Program-made: the position numbers and the translations under genes | Shown here: piece by piece, positions 10,611-20,444 of the stretch | How the letters are laid out: every line of letters starts with the position of its first letter | How positions within the stretch are numbered: position 1 is the stretch's first letter | The notes under the pieces: model-generated | The model's database searches: none | The model's input: the letters and a program-made list of their open reading frames with translations, nothing else | What the model was told of the DNA's origin: nothing | Source of the DNA: Penium margaritaceum | Taxonomy: Eukaryota > Streptophyta > Zygnematophyceae > Desmidiales > Peniaceae | NCBI GenBank assembly: GCA_023375785.1 | Contig: SZWC01008595.1 | Coordinates: forward strand, 68,733 to 103,911 | DNA: 35,179 nucleotides | Reading direction: 5' to 3'

Positions 10611-11600
10611 GTTCAGCTCTTGCATTGCCGCCTTGGCCATGTTCACATGGATGCGATCACAAGCATGTTTCTCCTCCAACCCGCTCTTGGTTTGTCACCG
10701 TCCACCTTTCCATCGCCTTCTCCGTCTGATTGTCTTGACATTGCCCAAGGTAAGATGCATTGCTCTCTCTTTACTTCCTCTGACTCCCAATCGTTCCACC
10801 CCCTTGATCTTGTCCACGCTGATGTCACGGGACCCCTTCTCCATGATTTTCTTGGAGGTTCTGGACGGTATGTCATGTACACTACTGGTTACTTCTATTG
10901 ACTTCGTTGGATTTTCTCTCTTTGTCAAAATTGTGATGTCTATATGGTCCTTGAGTTCTGGGTGGTACAAGCGAAACGATCGTGTTCACGATCCCTGTGT
11001 GTCTATTGTAGTAAGTGGGAAGGTGAGTTCCTTGGTCCCACTGCCTGGCTCCTCGATTCCAAAAGGGTGTGTCTGGAGATCTCCTCTCCCTACACACTCG
11101 AGAAAAATGGTGTCTCTAAATGTTGGAATCAGACTCTTGCCAATGGCATCCACACTCTCTTCTTTGAGTCTGGTCTCTCCCCACTTTTAACCTTTGAGGT
11201 TATGAGTGACATGACCTAGGTTTGGAGCCAAGTTCCCCATGGTCCACTCCCTTGCACTGTCACCCCTTTTGAGTGTTGGTATGGCACTTGTGCCAATCTC
11301 CGCCTCGCTGACATCTGGGGTAGCATTGCATCTATCTGGCGTCCCGATGACCTACGCAATAGGAATCTCTCTCTGCACGGGCGTCTTTGTCCTTTTCTGG
11401 GTGTCTCGGCCCAGTCCAAGGCCTGGCGCTTCAAGGATCCGGAGCTCCAACTGGTTGTTGAGTCTCGTGATGCCCTATCCTTTGAGTCCATCTTTCTCCG
11501 TGACCCGAGTCATCCTTTGCACGTTGCCTCCCTGCTGCCGCTCTATCAGTTGCGTGGGGAGGTCAATCCTTTAGTCCCTATTATTCCCATAGTCCCTATT
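10611..11600 (+). pseudogene. Integrase of copia A, broken
   Basis: The GAG-pre-integrase/zinc part reads LHCRLGHVHMDAITSMF and later DCLDIAQGKMH, so the HHCC motif is kept only partly (one Cys of CXXC is lost). The core begins DLVHADVTGPL with the first catalytic Asp present. The second motif, SDNGGEF in the family, is SKWEGEF, and the third, NGVAERWNRTL, reads NGVSKCWNQTL, so two of the three acidic residues are gone. The C-terminal part, including TVTPFECWYG and WRFKDPELQLVVESRDALSF, aligns with element B's WRFWDPARRCIVESRDPLSF. Frameshifts occur between 10880 and 11010, and a TAG lies at 11217-11219. Confidence 0.85.
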
Positions 11601-11940
11601 TTTATCCCTTCTCTGTAACCTTCATCTTCGTCGTGTCCCCAGGCATCACACATAGCACCCACATGGTCCTCTGAGACTGTCACTGCCTTGTCACCCAGCG
11701 CACCGGCTTTCCCTATTCTATCCTCCCCTCCTATTCCATCTGAGACTGTATTTCTTGTGCAATATTCTACAATGCCTTGTAGTCCGCTCACCTCAGCTGT
11801 GCCTTGGTGTTCCCCCCGTTCTTGCACCCATCTCACCCTTTGTCTGTGGCAGATGCCTTTATTCTCTCCCTCTCCGCTCCTCCAACATCTTGTCATCCCA
11901 CTCCCGATCTTCGTAGTCTCACCTTGAGCAGTCGCCAGTA
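11601..11940 (+). other. Hypervariable integrase-RT linker of copia A
   Basis: This Pro/Ser/Leu-rich text has no conserved motif and lies between the integrase C-terminus and the RT. In copia elements this interval is normally proline-rich and poorly conserved. Stops are present in each frame, so I cannot choose a single frame. Confidence 0.6.
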
Positions 11941-12912
11941 TTGCCAACTGGCATGGATGCCTTAGGCCTGGCCACAGGGGTTGTCCACCCCAGCTCTACC
12001 CTTGGGCATATGCTACTTATGAAGGAGCATGAGAGAGTACTTGAAGCCACCATTCTTGGTTGTGTTGCAGAGTGCCTTGCAATTGCTGTTGCATCACCCC
12101 CATCGCCTGATCCCACCACAGTCCAACAGGCAAATGTGGCACCCGACTCGCAGGAGTGGGAGGCTGCCATGCGTGATGAGCTTAGAGCTCTAGACGATCA
12201 TGTTGTGTGCGAGCAAGTCAATCTATCACTAGGCTACAAGGCCATTGATGTCCGATGGGTTTTTCGGCAGAAGTATAAGCCCAATCACAAGCTTGACAAA
12301 AACAAAGCATGTCTTACTGCCAAGGGGTTTTCCCAAGTCCTAGGTGTTGACTTCAACGAGACATTTACTCCCGTCGGATGCTATACTAGTGTACAACCTC
12401 TTCTCAGTCTCTTCGTACACCATGACTGGGAACTCGAGGAGATGGATGTTAACAACACCTTCCTACATGGATGATACACGCCGACGCCGAATCGGACCCA
12501 AGCTGATCAGATCAAACAGTCACCAAGGTAACCGCTTCCGGAAGGGAGCCCGGTGGGAGGGATTTTCTGCCTGGACCATCTTAAAAACCAAAAAAAAAAA
12601 ATCCTACATGGATGATTGCATGAGGATGTCTACATGGCTCAACCTCCAGGGTTTGCAGACGGCACTAACAGAGTTTGGAGACTGTGCAAGGCCCTTTATG
12701 GCCTTAAGCACTCTCTAAGGTGTTGGAATCAGGAGATCACCTCGACCTTGGAGAAAGGAGGGTACCAACGGAGCACAGTTGATCCTTCACTCTTTTTCAT
12801 TCCATTGTCAGCACCATTTGCTGCCATCGTCCTCTACGTTGATGACTTGCTGATTGCGTCTCCGAGTCGAGAGGCAGTAGTTTCTATTAAGTCCCTACTA
12901 TAGTCTACATAA
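11941..12912 (+). pseudogene. Reverse transcriptase of copia A, interrupted by a SINE-like insert
   Basis: From about 12150 the frame reads WEAAMRDELRALDDH, then VRWVFRQKYKPN, CLTAKGFSQVLGVDFNETF and LEEMDVNNTFLHG, the standard copia RT opening with the motif-A Asp (MDV) present. At 12461 a 126-bp insert with a 15-bp target duplication breaks the gene. Coding resumes at 12616 with HEDVYMAQPPGF, VWRLCKALYGLKHSLRCW and VLYVDDLLIASPS, so the catalytic YVDD box is intact. A TGA lies inside the duplicated target sequence on both sides, so the frame was already closed there when the insert arrived or was duplicated with it. TAG at 12901-12903 and TAA at 12910-12912 end it just before MKDL; the TAA aligns with Gln in element B. 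Confidence 0.88.
12461..12616 (+). mobile_element. SINE-like retroposon, 126 bp, A-tail, 15-bp target-site duplication
   Basis: TCCTACATGGATGAT occurs at 12461-12475 and again at 12602-12616. Between them, 12476-12601 is unrelated to copia RT and ends in an A-rich tail (ttaaaaacc followed by 12 A). A perfect 15-bp target duplication plus a 3' A-tail is the signature of LINE-machinery retroposition. The body (acacgccgacgccgaatcgg ... gcctggaccatc) has no clear pol III A or B box and I cannot match it to tRNA, 5S, 7SL or a spliceosomal RNA. It could be a short SINE, a 5'-truncated LINE tail or a retroposed small RNA. Confidence 0.82.
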
Positions 12913-13798
12913 ATGAAGGACTTGTGTCTGGCTCATGTCTCTCTTGAGCGTGACTGCACTCATTGTGTTCTTCACCTTCACCAGGTTGTGTATCTTAGGA
13001 GCCTTGGGGAGCACTTTGGCTCCCTCCTCGCGTCTGCGTCCACTGCTTCAACACCAACAACGCCCGCTGGACATTGATTGTTGAAGGCACTAGATGTGTC
13101 AAGGTGGGGGAGCAAGTGGATGTCACCAGTTACATGTGAGTGATAGGGTGTTTGATGTACCTGGCTACCATCACGCAAGTAGACGTTGCCTTTGCTGTGA
13201 AATCTCTTATCCAATTCTCATTGTGCCCTAGATTCAACACATGGGAGAAGCATTGCGTGTCATCAGGTAGGCTCTCTCTACGGATCGTGTTGGTCTCTAT
13301 TACCTAGCACAACCGTCACTGGTTGTCGATGGAGACACTGCTAGTGATTGGGCGCATGATGTGGATTCGTAGTCGTACGGGCTATATCTTCCTTTTTGGG
13401 GGGACAACAATCTCGTGGAAAAGTGACAAGCAAGGTTGTGCTGCGTGCAACTCCTATGAGACTCAGTATGTTGCTCTTGGCACAGGCACCTATGAGAGTC
13501 TGGCTTTGTTGTCTTTCACAAAAATTGCACGTCTCCATCCATTGCATTACTTTACGTTGTGACAATCAGAGCACAGAGGCAGACGCTGAACATGATGGCA
13601 TGCATCATACTCGTACGAAGCAATCAATGTTGAACACCTTTTGTGTGTGAGGGTGTGGCTGCAGGCGATGTCCAAATCGTGTAGGTTGACACCAGACAAT
13701 AGCAAGCTGACTTCCTCACAAAGGCATTTAGCATTAACGTCTTCAAGGCAGCAGTTCACGCTATTGGGATGTTGTGCGTTCGTGATACTCCAAGCTGA
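12913..13798 (+). pseudogene. RT C-terminus and RNase H of copia A, broken
   Basis: It opens with MKDLCLAHVSLERD, then VLHLHQVVYLRSL. After a TGA where Arg is expected it reads VIGCLMYLATITQVDVAFAVK, then SRTGYIFLFGGTTISWKSDK and YETQYVALGTGTYESL, the copia RNase H core. Later come GMHHTRTKQSMLNTF and QADFLTKAFSINVFKAAVHA, the C-terminal motifs, ending at TGA 13796-13798. At least three frame changes and several TGA codons make it inactive. Confidence 0.85.
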
Positions 13799-13893
13799 GT
13801 TCGTGTGCCATTTGCCTGTGTACAGTCATGTGTCACTACTCATGACATCTTTGTTGTCACTATGATCATTTTTGTGCAGTTCGGCTATGGGCC

Positions 13894-13902
13894 ATGGGGG
13901 AG
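13894..13902 (+). promoter_or_regulatory. Polypurine tract of copia A
   Basis: ATGGGGGAG lies immediately before the TGTTGG start of the 3' LTR. This is the expected place and composition for the plus-strand primer. Confidence 0.85.
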
Positions 13903-14427
13903 TGTTGGTTTCTGTGCCAGTTCCACATAGTGACCTATGGCCTTGCTGCACACTTACCTCACCCGTGTAGGTGACTGACCAAAGAAGAGACAACGCTCCA
14001 TACTGAGAATTCGTGACGGCGTATGCTCTTGCCGGGCCAACTCCTTCACCGTGCTTGCATGTTCTCACTTCTCATTCACATACGTTGTTTCTTGCATGGA
14101 TGCTTTGCATAGGCATGGCCGGGTCCTTGGTCAAGACTAGTTTCTACAGCGTGTTGTGAGAGATACTTAGGGATGAGATATTCCCATCAGTACGTGGTGG
14201 TTCGAACCACAGATCCGGATGGGAGCATGTGAGAGTGAGCTTGTTGCACGCTCGCTCATCCCCGCTTGAACCAATACGGTAGGCTGTGACTCCACCCCCT
14301 GGGCGTTGTTCGTCATTGCTCGCTACTCTTGCTTGCAACCTTGAATGCTCTCTGTATGCCATGGTTATACACGTCTGTTGACGCCATACCTGCTCCCTTA
14401 CTTCAGCATGATACCGGCCTGCCTACA
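13903..14427 (+). repeat. 3' LTR of copia A
   Basis: It begins TGTTGG and ends ctaca, giving the canonical TG...CA ends, and is collinear with 6298-6826. An inner perfect palindrome, GTGGTTCGAACCAC (near 14195-14210), resembles a tRNA B box, but the 5' LTR has gtggattgaaccac at the same place, so I read it only as a hairpin. Confidence 0.9.
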
Positions 14428-14546
14428 GTGTCGCAAGGTCTGTGATCCTCTGAATGGTGGGAAAGTGTTGATGACTCCTGCAAGGTTGTCGCCAGGTAGT
14501 TCATGCGTTGGTTTTCCCTCAAGCACCGCTGCGCTCTGATAACAAA
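14428..14546 (-). promoter_or_regulatory. Gypsy leader and primer-binding site
   Basis: On the minus strand 14533-14544 reads TGTTATCAGAGC, one change from the initiator-Met PBS TGGTATCAGAGC. It is followed leftward by about 105 bp of leader and then by copia A. To its right lie two spacer bases and then an ACA that would end an LTR. It is placed and oriented as the start of the minus-strand gypsy internal region resuming at 6297. Confidence 0.7.
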
Positions 14547-14978
14547 TGTTATGTAGAGAAGAATGTAGGTGGTTCACAAGGACAAAGTCCAACACAGAAG
14601 GTGATTCGATGATTTGGGAAAAATGGATCATTTGTATTTAGCAATAAGTATACTTGGATGACAAGTGCTGAGTGAATGAAGCACATATCTACAATGTCAA
14701 GAATGAGAATGAGGCATATGTTGGGTTCAGTATAATTGATTAGGGCATGCAGGCTTGTGCGAAACCACCATGAGCTCTGGGTGTGAGGGGCAGACAGTCA
14801 AGGCCAAATCAATATAATTTTCAAACGCATTAAGAACAAGGAGATAGTACAATGAGCCCTACTAATAGCTTATGTATTGGGGACTGGCGGCTAGCCCACA
14901 GGGTCCCATCATCCCCATCACGCCAAACGACACGCACGAGGAATAAAAATGTTACAAAACATGAGAGCACACAACGGA
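14547..14978 (-). repeat. Probable LTR of the gypsy element
   Basis: On the minus strand this ends in CATAACA just before the PBS, matching the TG...CA rule at one end. The sequence is AT-richer than its neighbours and has no coding signal. The far end is not defined because no second LTR copy is recognisable in the window to the left of 2816. The boundary at 14978 is only where the GGTCTC repeat begins. Confidence 0.45.
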
Positions 14979-15385
14979 GGTCTCTTGAGGCACCAGAACA
15001 GTCAACCGTGTGCATGGGTCTCGACAGACAAGAAAATAAGCAATGTACTCCAGACACAGCCGAAGTCTTTGGTAAGACACTGGTATTTCCGGCTAGCCAG
15101 GCTAGGCAAGTTTAGGTCTCCCAAGATGTCGAGACATGTCACCGGACGTCCGGGTCTCAGCCACATGCAAGCTTTGCACATCCGACAGAAGTCAGCAAGG
15201 TCTCAATCAGCAAGGTCTCAGCCAATCAGTGCTGGGTCTCTTGAGGTACCGATATAAATCACCGTGTTCCCGGATCTCGACTGTAGAGGGAATGCACAAA
15301 CTGCCCGTATCAATATGTGTCTAACCACCGTGGGGTGTTCCGGGGCACTGGCAGAGACCACCAAGTGCCCGGGTCTCAACCATCG
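14979..15385. repeat. Degenerate GGTCTC-marked repeat, ~38-bp spacing
   Basis: GGTCTC occurs at 14979, 15017, 15115, 15153, 15199, 15214, 15235 and 15372, with near matches at 15272 (ggatctc) and its reverse at 15354. Three pairs are spaced 38 or about 37-38 bp. Between them caccgtgttcccgg-like text recurs. Several units also hold hairpins, such as CTAGC cag GCTAG, ATGTC ga GACAT and TGCAA gct TTGCA. This looks like an old minisatellite. Confidence 0.6.
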
Positions 15386-16155
15386 CAAAACCTCTCATAA
15401 CTCCCAACAAACCAACCAAGTCGCCGGAACGCATCGGCCACATTTTGCCAACATTGTTGTAGGTGCTCGAGAAGTATCAAGACACTTTGGAAGCCCCGTC
15501 GTTTTGTCACGCTCTCCTCTACCCTATACCACCAACATGGGGTTTATGAGTAATCCATCGCCGTCGGTCGTGACATGTTGAAGCCACATAAACCAACAGG
15601 GTCCTCGGTTTTTTAGCAAAAGGATGCGTACAAGGCCGTGCTGTGAGTGGCTGATTGAAGAAAATCGAGGGCTCTGAGAAAATCAAAGCGCTTCTTTACA
15701 AAAGTCTAGCGATGTCGAGAAGTTGACCGACCAATATCGAAACATCGTCTTAGTTCACATCACGTTTGTTGATCTTTCTGGAAGGTGGTCAAAGATGTCA
15801 CAAAATTTTTTGGAATGGAACACCGGAGGTCAAGACAATTGGCCAAAATGGCCTCGACAGAACGGCGTAGAAATCCTATGGTTGACGTGCGGTGGGCCAT
15901 GAATGTAATGACAGAAATTCCGGATTGTGCAGTTTAGGGGCTCTTGTATGCGAGGGAAGTAACTCACACAATGTTTGTTTTGTGCAAATGACATATGGTG
16001 ATTTTCTTGGAATATTCAATTCTACATGGGTCATTACCTTTAATATTAGAAGAAACTAAAGGTGTAACAGCACTAGGCTGTTTTGCGACTAACTTATGAA
16101 CCCAAAATGTTGGCCCTCAGAAAGTGTAGTCCAAGGAGGATGGGCCAATGGTCGC
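15386..16155. other. Unassigned stretch
   Basis: No long frame, domain or LTR signal is visible. Short hairpins occur, for example GGCCA aaa TGGCC near 15850, so it may belong to the hairpin-rich tract to its right. Confidence 0.4.
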
Positions 16156-16298
16156 CTCAGCCATTTTGGCTGAGACGAACCGCGCCACAAGCGGACGTAG
16201 TCGTAGGGCATTTTTGCGAACATGCATCCTAATACCCTATCGTTCCACATGGCACTGCCACGTGGAAACAGGACCCTAGCGGCCAACTAGAAGGGAGG

Positions 16299-16335
16299 AG
16301 GAGTGACGCGATGGATTTTCCATCGCGACACTCCT
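16299..16335. other. Long stem-loop, 17-bp arms with one mismatch, 3-base loop
   Basis: The left arm is 16299-16315, the loop ttt is 16316-16318 and the right arm is 16319-16335. The inner 9 bp (CGCGATGGA / TCCATCGCG) pair perfectly. One A-A mismatch follows, then 7 more pairs (AGGAGTG / CACTCCT). There is no poly-T run after it, so a pol III or bacterial-type terminator is not indicated. Confidence 0.9.
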
Positions 16336-16469
16336 TTCACTTAGAATCCGGCCATGGATGTTTTCTAGCCTAGAGTCGAACTAGACTCTAGCCCATTATG
16401 TATTTCCGGGCTTTGGCTCCTCGAAACCTGAGCCTCGAGTACCCGAAGTACCCAGTAATTAGTTAGCGA

Positions 16470-16491
16470 CCATTTTTAATCCTAAAAATGG
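16470..16491. other. Perfect 9+4+9 stem-loop at the start of the assembly overlap
   Basis: CCATTTTTA (16470-16478), loop atcc, TAAAAATGG (16483-16491). Flanking tagcg and cgcta can pair further out across a small bulge. The second contig copy (from 16751) starts inside the left arm of this stem. Confidence 0.9.
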
Positions 16492-17026
16492 CTCGTACGC
16501 TACATCCCCCCCCCTTGCTTCGAATCGTCCCAGTTGTCTTTATTAATGGAGGTTTGATCATCGCATACTTCATGATGCAAACCATGCAATAAGAAGATTA
16601 AACAAGATCACATGTCTGAACTCTTGTCATCCACAACATGGTTGCGTCACGTTCACGCACAATCAACCACACACTTGTGGTTTTTGTGATTATTGCCATT
16701 TGCGTACAACATCCAATGTTGATCGTGTGATCCCTTGGCTCTTACCAGGNTTTTAATCCTAAAAATGGCTCGTACGCTACATCCCCCCCCCTTGCTTCGA
16801 ATCGTCCCAGTTGTCTTTATTAATGGAGGTTTGATCATCGCATACTTCATGATGCAAACCATGCAATAAGAAGCTTAAACAAGATCACATGTCTGAACTC
16901 TTGTCATCCATAACATGGTTGCGTCACGTTCACGCACAATCAACCACACACTTGTGGTTTTTGTGATTATTGCCATTTGCGCACAACATCCAACGTTGAT
17001 CGTGTGATCCCTTGGCTCTTACCAGG
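16474..17026. repeat. 276-bp direct copies either side of a single N (assembly overlap)
   Basis: Positions 16474-16749 and 16751-17026 match at constant offset 277 with a handful of substitutions, such as aagatt/aagctt, ccacaac/ccataac and caatgttg/caacgttg. The N at 16750 is exactly between them. The pattern is the same as at 4002, so I read it as two contig ends joined without merging, with allelic or consensus differences. Confidence 0.9.
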
Positions 17027-20000
17027 ATGGGACATGTACAATCCTTGTACGTTATTTACAAGTGTCGGTGAGCCTTCACCGAAGACTTATCACACGTGTA
17101 TATCGGTGCCATGGTCGATGCCTTTTAGGGCGTACATTGTCAACAATGTCTTGCCAGCTTGGAAGAGAGTAAATAGGACAATTCTCCCACATTCCGTTTG
17201 GTACGTGTTCAGCAGGCTGTTGTGGTGACGCCTCCTCCCCCTTTGCAAGGAGCGTCTCTGCGACCAATTAACCGTGGGTCCCCGTAAAAATTGTCCAGGT
17301 CCACACAACACTTCCCATGTCGTACGGACACGATCTCTTCTGAGGGGTGTTGCCAAGGTGGTACCTCCCCGCAACATTGTTAGTACGTGCAACCCAGTAC
17401 CTGGAAATCAGTCCTGTCGGGTTGTAACCACGTGTTCATGATCACGCGAAGATCCACTAGACCTCTTTCAGCACCTGTGGTTTGGTTGGCTGAACTCAAC
17501 CAAGCTCCACTAAGCCCATGCAACTTGCATGCTAGCTTCATCTTAGGGTTGGGAGGCACCAAGGCCATGAGACAGGATTGCTGAGCACATTTCCTTTTCC
17601 TTTCAAAGATAGCACTCATCTTTGAAGGAGGCGGCATCGGTTGTTTGGCATGTGCAATCACCGTCTAATTCCATCACTGGACACGGCAATGCTCCGACCT
17701 CGATGATCTTGGTCTCAACCATCATCCCCTCATTTCTGTCTGAAATGGGTACCGCTCACGTCCTTGTCAAAGGCATGCTACTTTTGAACTAGGTTAGTTG
17801 AGATAATGGATCTCAATGACCATGGATTCTATCCACGAATGAAGTATTCATAGTATGGTATTCACCGAACGGGTGTACCAAAATCACAATCATTGCGGTA
17901 CAAGATGGAAAAACACCTTTCAGGTGTCAAATCCGTGTGATTGTGATAGAACACTTCCAAATCACATCCAGTGATCCGGGAACAACAAGTTTGTAAATCT
18001 TTTACGATTATGTAATCGTGTCCAAGGGTTCCATTTGAGAACCCGTCAATGGATCGTGGCTGCCCAATTACAACAATCCGTGTTGCTTCAATGTCTTGTA
18101 TAGTATACATTCGGTACTTCCACTCAATAGAGTAGTTTTCATATGCCGTATCCGAGGCACTTGTACAGGATATTGCCCCCATCAAAGACATCTAACAAAC
18201 CACCACAATCCTTGATATCACCACAACAACATCCAAAACATATTGTACATGCATTCGGCAATGTACATCAATGAAATCATCCCCAAAACCAAGGGCTTGA
18301 GCCACTTCACCATGACTTTTCGGGTCAGTGAAACATGGTTCGACTACACCGTAGTCCTTATGATCTCTCTCAAATATTGCTTTTGTTCCAGCAAATCCGA
18401 TGTTGGATTTATTTTGCACATCAATATGACATAGGCGGTGCTATAGCATATTTCTGGCATGATTGGAATCCATCCGCATGATGTTTGCAGAGCGTGACAT
18501 ACACGACCAGTGTACCCTGTCACAATGCCATCAACTTTGAGGCGTTTCTTAAAAAATCAAATGAATCTGACAAGAAGTATTGTTTCTCAAAGCCTCTTGA
18601 AGATTTCTTTCACATCAACATTTGGTTACGACACACTGGTCGTTGTTTTATTTCAATGTTGATTATGACTCGTTATGTGGTTGGTCGGACCATCGAGGTG
18701 TGGATGCTAACACACTGTTAGCATGGAGCTATCGGCGTATAGGTTGCTTGTATGGTCATAAGCTTTGGACACAAAACCTACACCTTTTTGTGATCCCAAC
18801 TATGTCGTAGCTCATTTGTACAAAAGTATGAGATCGTCATAGTACTTTGGAATTCCATGAGTAGAAAAGGAGTGTTGCTCGTTTTCATTGAAATATAGTT
18901 TTCACAGAATTGTGGGTGAACTCATGTCACCGACATCGCTTCCCGCACTGTCATCTATCAATGTCCATGACATGTTCACTCATCGAGTGATAATAGACTG
19001 AGGGTGTCGCGTTCAAATTTTATATTTGACATTTAGTCGGTCTCGTCATACGCCTGAATTGACTCTTGCGATCTTCGACCACCGCACTGCGACGTCTCAA
19101 ATCGTTGAGGATCCATCAAGGAGTCTCCACCCCTCTCTGACGCATTTACATCCCCCACCCAAAAGTATCCTTGTCTTTTGAACAGGGTTGTCGGTACACT
19201 CGTGTACCTTTTTATCGTCGGTACCGGTAGGGTACCCCAATTTGTATCCATCACTCACCGAGTGAGAGGATGCCAATGGTTTCACCATAGAGAATCCATT
19301 CAAGCGTGTCATCCTTCACACGTTCAATCACGGACCGAGGTTGGCATCGGCCATGACTAATGATGCACAGAACCTCCAAAAGGTAGTGATGCATCCGGTA
19401 CACACTGTGTACAGGCGACGCAATGGAAATCCTCGAGGATTGAAGTCGGCATGCTAATAGACCAGGTTCATTTCACATCTCTTGACATAGTATTGATGCA
19501 GACTTAGTCATGAAATGATCACATTTGCCTTTGAACATTGTGGCGCCATGGGACATTCGACTGTCGTAGCACACGTCCTGCGCCTACCAAAGTACTTGTT
19601 TGGTGAAATGGTGTCGCCATTTTTATCCAAGACATCAGCGTGTATCGTCAGCTTGTTCAATTGTCACAAAACCATTGAGATCATTCGTCTGTCCCACTTA
19701 TCCATAAATCAATGTCGTGTTCAACGCACCAATAGTCAGTGGATAAGGTTTTTGTCCATGTCGTGCACGTTTTCCATGTTTGCCATGTACCCAATTTCAT
19801 TTGGCTAAAGTACCATGGTATGAATCACATACCTTGACCCACTGAAAAAAGGGTTGTCTCCAGCACTTGGTCATATGCTTTGACCTCCTGCGATCATGCA
19901 AGTCGTGCATGTTTTGGAACTCGGCTCAACCTAGTGGGCTTTTGTAGCATGATCCATCAATGGATATGGAGGAGTTCGTCCACCTTTGGCATGGTCCAAA

Positions 20001-20444
20001 TTTGAGGGAATCGTCCTCGTCACACGTGATTTATCCATAAATATTTGGTCCGTACTTCTTTTGGAAGTACTTTCCCATACTACTATTGGCAGGGTGACGT
20101 TTTTAACTTCCAATGGTCATCGCTATTGGTGGCGATCGAGATTGCTGTGTTTTTGTTATGCCGTTTGGGCGTGTATCTGATCACCATAGCCGTCTCTGAT
20201 TGTTTCTAGCCATGCCTGTTGGTTCTCCATTTGAAGGATTTGGTAGTATGATCATCCTCGACTTCGTCGAGATGCCTTGCAAACGTCGAACGATGTATTT
20301 TCGGTGCTTGAAAGGAAAACACGCTTAATGAAATTGCGCGTAGAACCACTTTGTGCATAGATCGTATGCTTTCGTTTGGTGGTCTATTACAAGCCAGCAT
20401 GACAAAGCAACAATTGGCTAGTTCTTGCTAGTTGATACAACGGG

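Larger units (their letters stand above)
6298..14427 (+). mobile_element. Copia retrotransposon A, near full length, inserted in the gypsy element
   Basis: Structure in order: 5' LTR (6298-6826), initiator-Met-type PBS (6827-6838), long leader, gag, protease, integrase, RT, RNase H, purine tract (13894-13902), 3' LTR (13903-14427). The protease-integrase-RT-RNase H order defines Ty1/copia. The LTRs are roughly 85% alike in the segments I compared, so the insertion is old. All domains carry stops or frameshifts. The bases beside the LTRs (gttaa and gtgtc) do not match, so no target-site duplication is visible. It splits the minus-strand gypsy element between its PBS and gag. Confidence 0.9.
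16156..20444. other. Hairpin-dense tract without recognisable genes
   Basis: Short perfect inverted repeats of different sequence follow one another every few tens of bases. Examples with arms of at least 7 bp: 16156-16174, 16299-16335, 16370-16391, 16470-16491, 17065-17082, 17134-17149, 17482-17503, 17517-17531, 17603-17625, 18004-18019, 18244-18267, 18704-18724, 19193-19208, 19398-19412, 19428-19441 and 20052-20070. Many 5-6 bp ones lie between them. No frame exceeds about 110 codons and none shows a domain. It is neither a recognised transposon nor a simple satellite. Positions 16751-17026 are an assembly duplicate. Confidence 0.7.

Noticed and set aside
14190..14225. B-box-like GGTTCGAACC in the 3' LTR as a possible tRNA or SINE
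   Set aside because: There is no A box or cloverleaf, and the aligned 5' LTR position has a different sequence; it is a simple palindrome within an LTR.
6293..14432. Target-site duplication for copia A
   Set aside because: The five bases on each side (gttaa and gtgtc) do not match; either the ends have drifted or my LTR start is off by a few bases.
17862..18419. Two adjacent minus-strand open frames (75 and 109 codons) in one phase that could be a host gene
   Set aside because: They are separated by a stop, have no recognisable domain, and lie in the hairpin tract, where palindromes favour chance frames on both strands.
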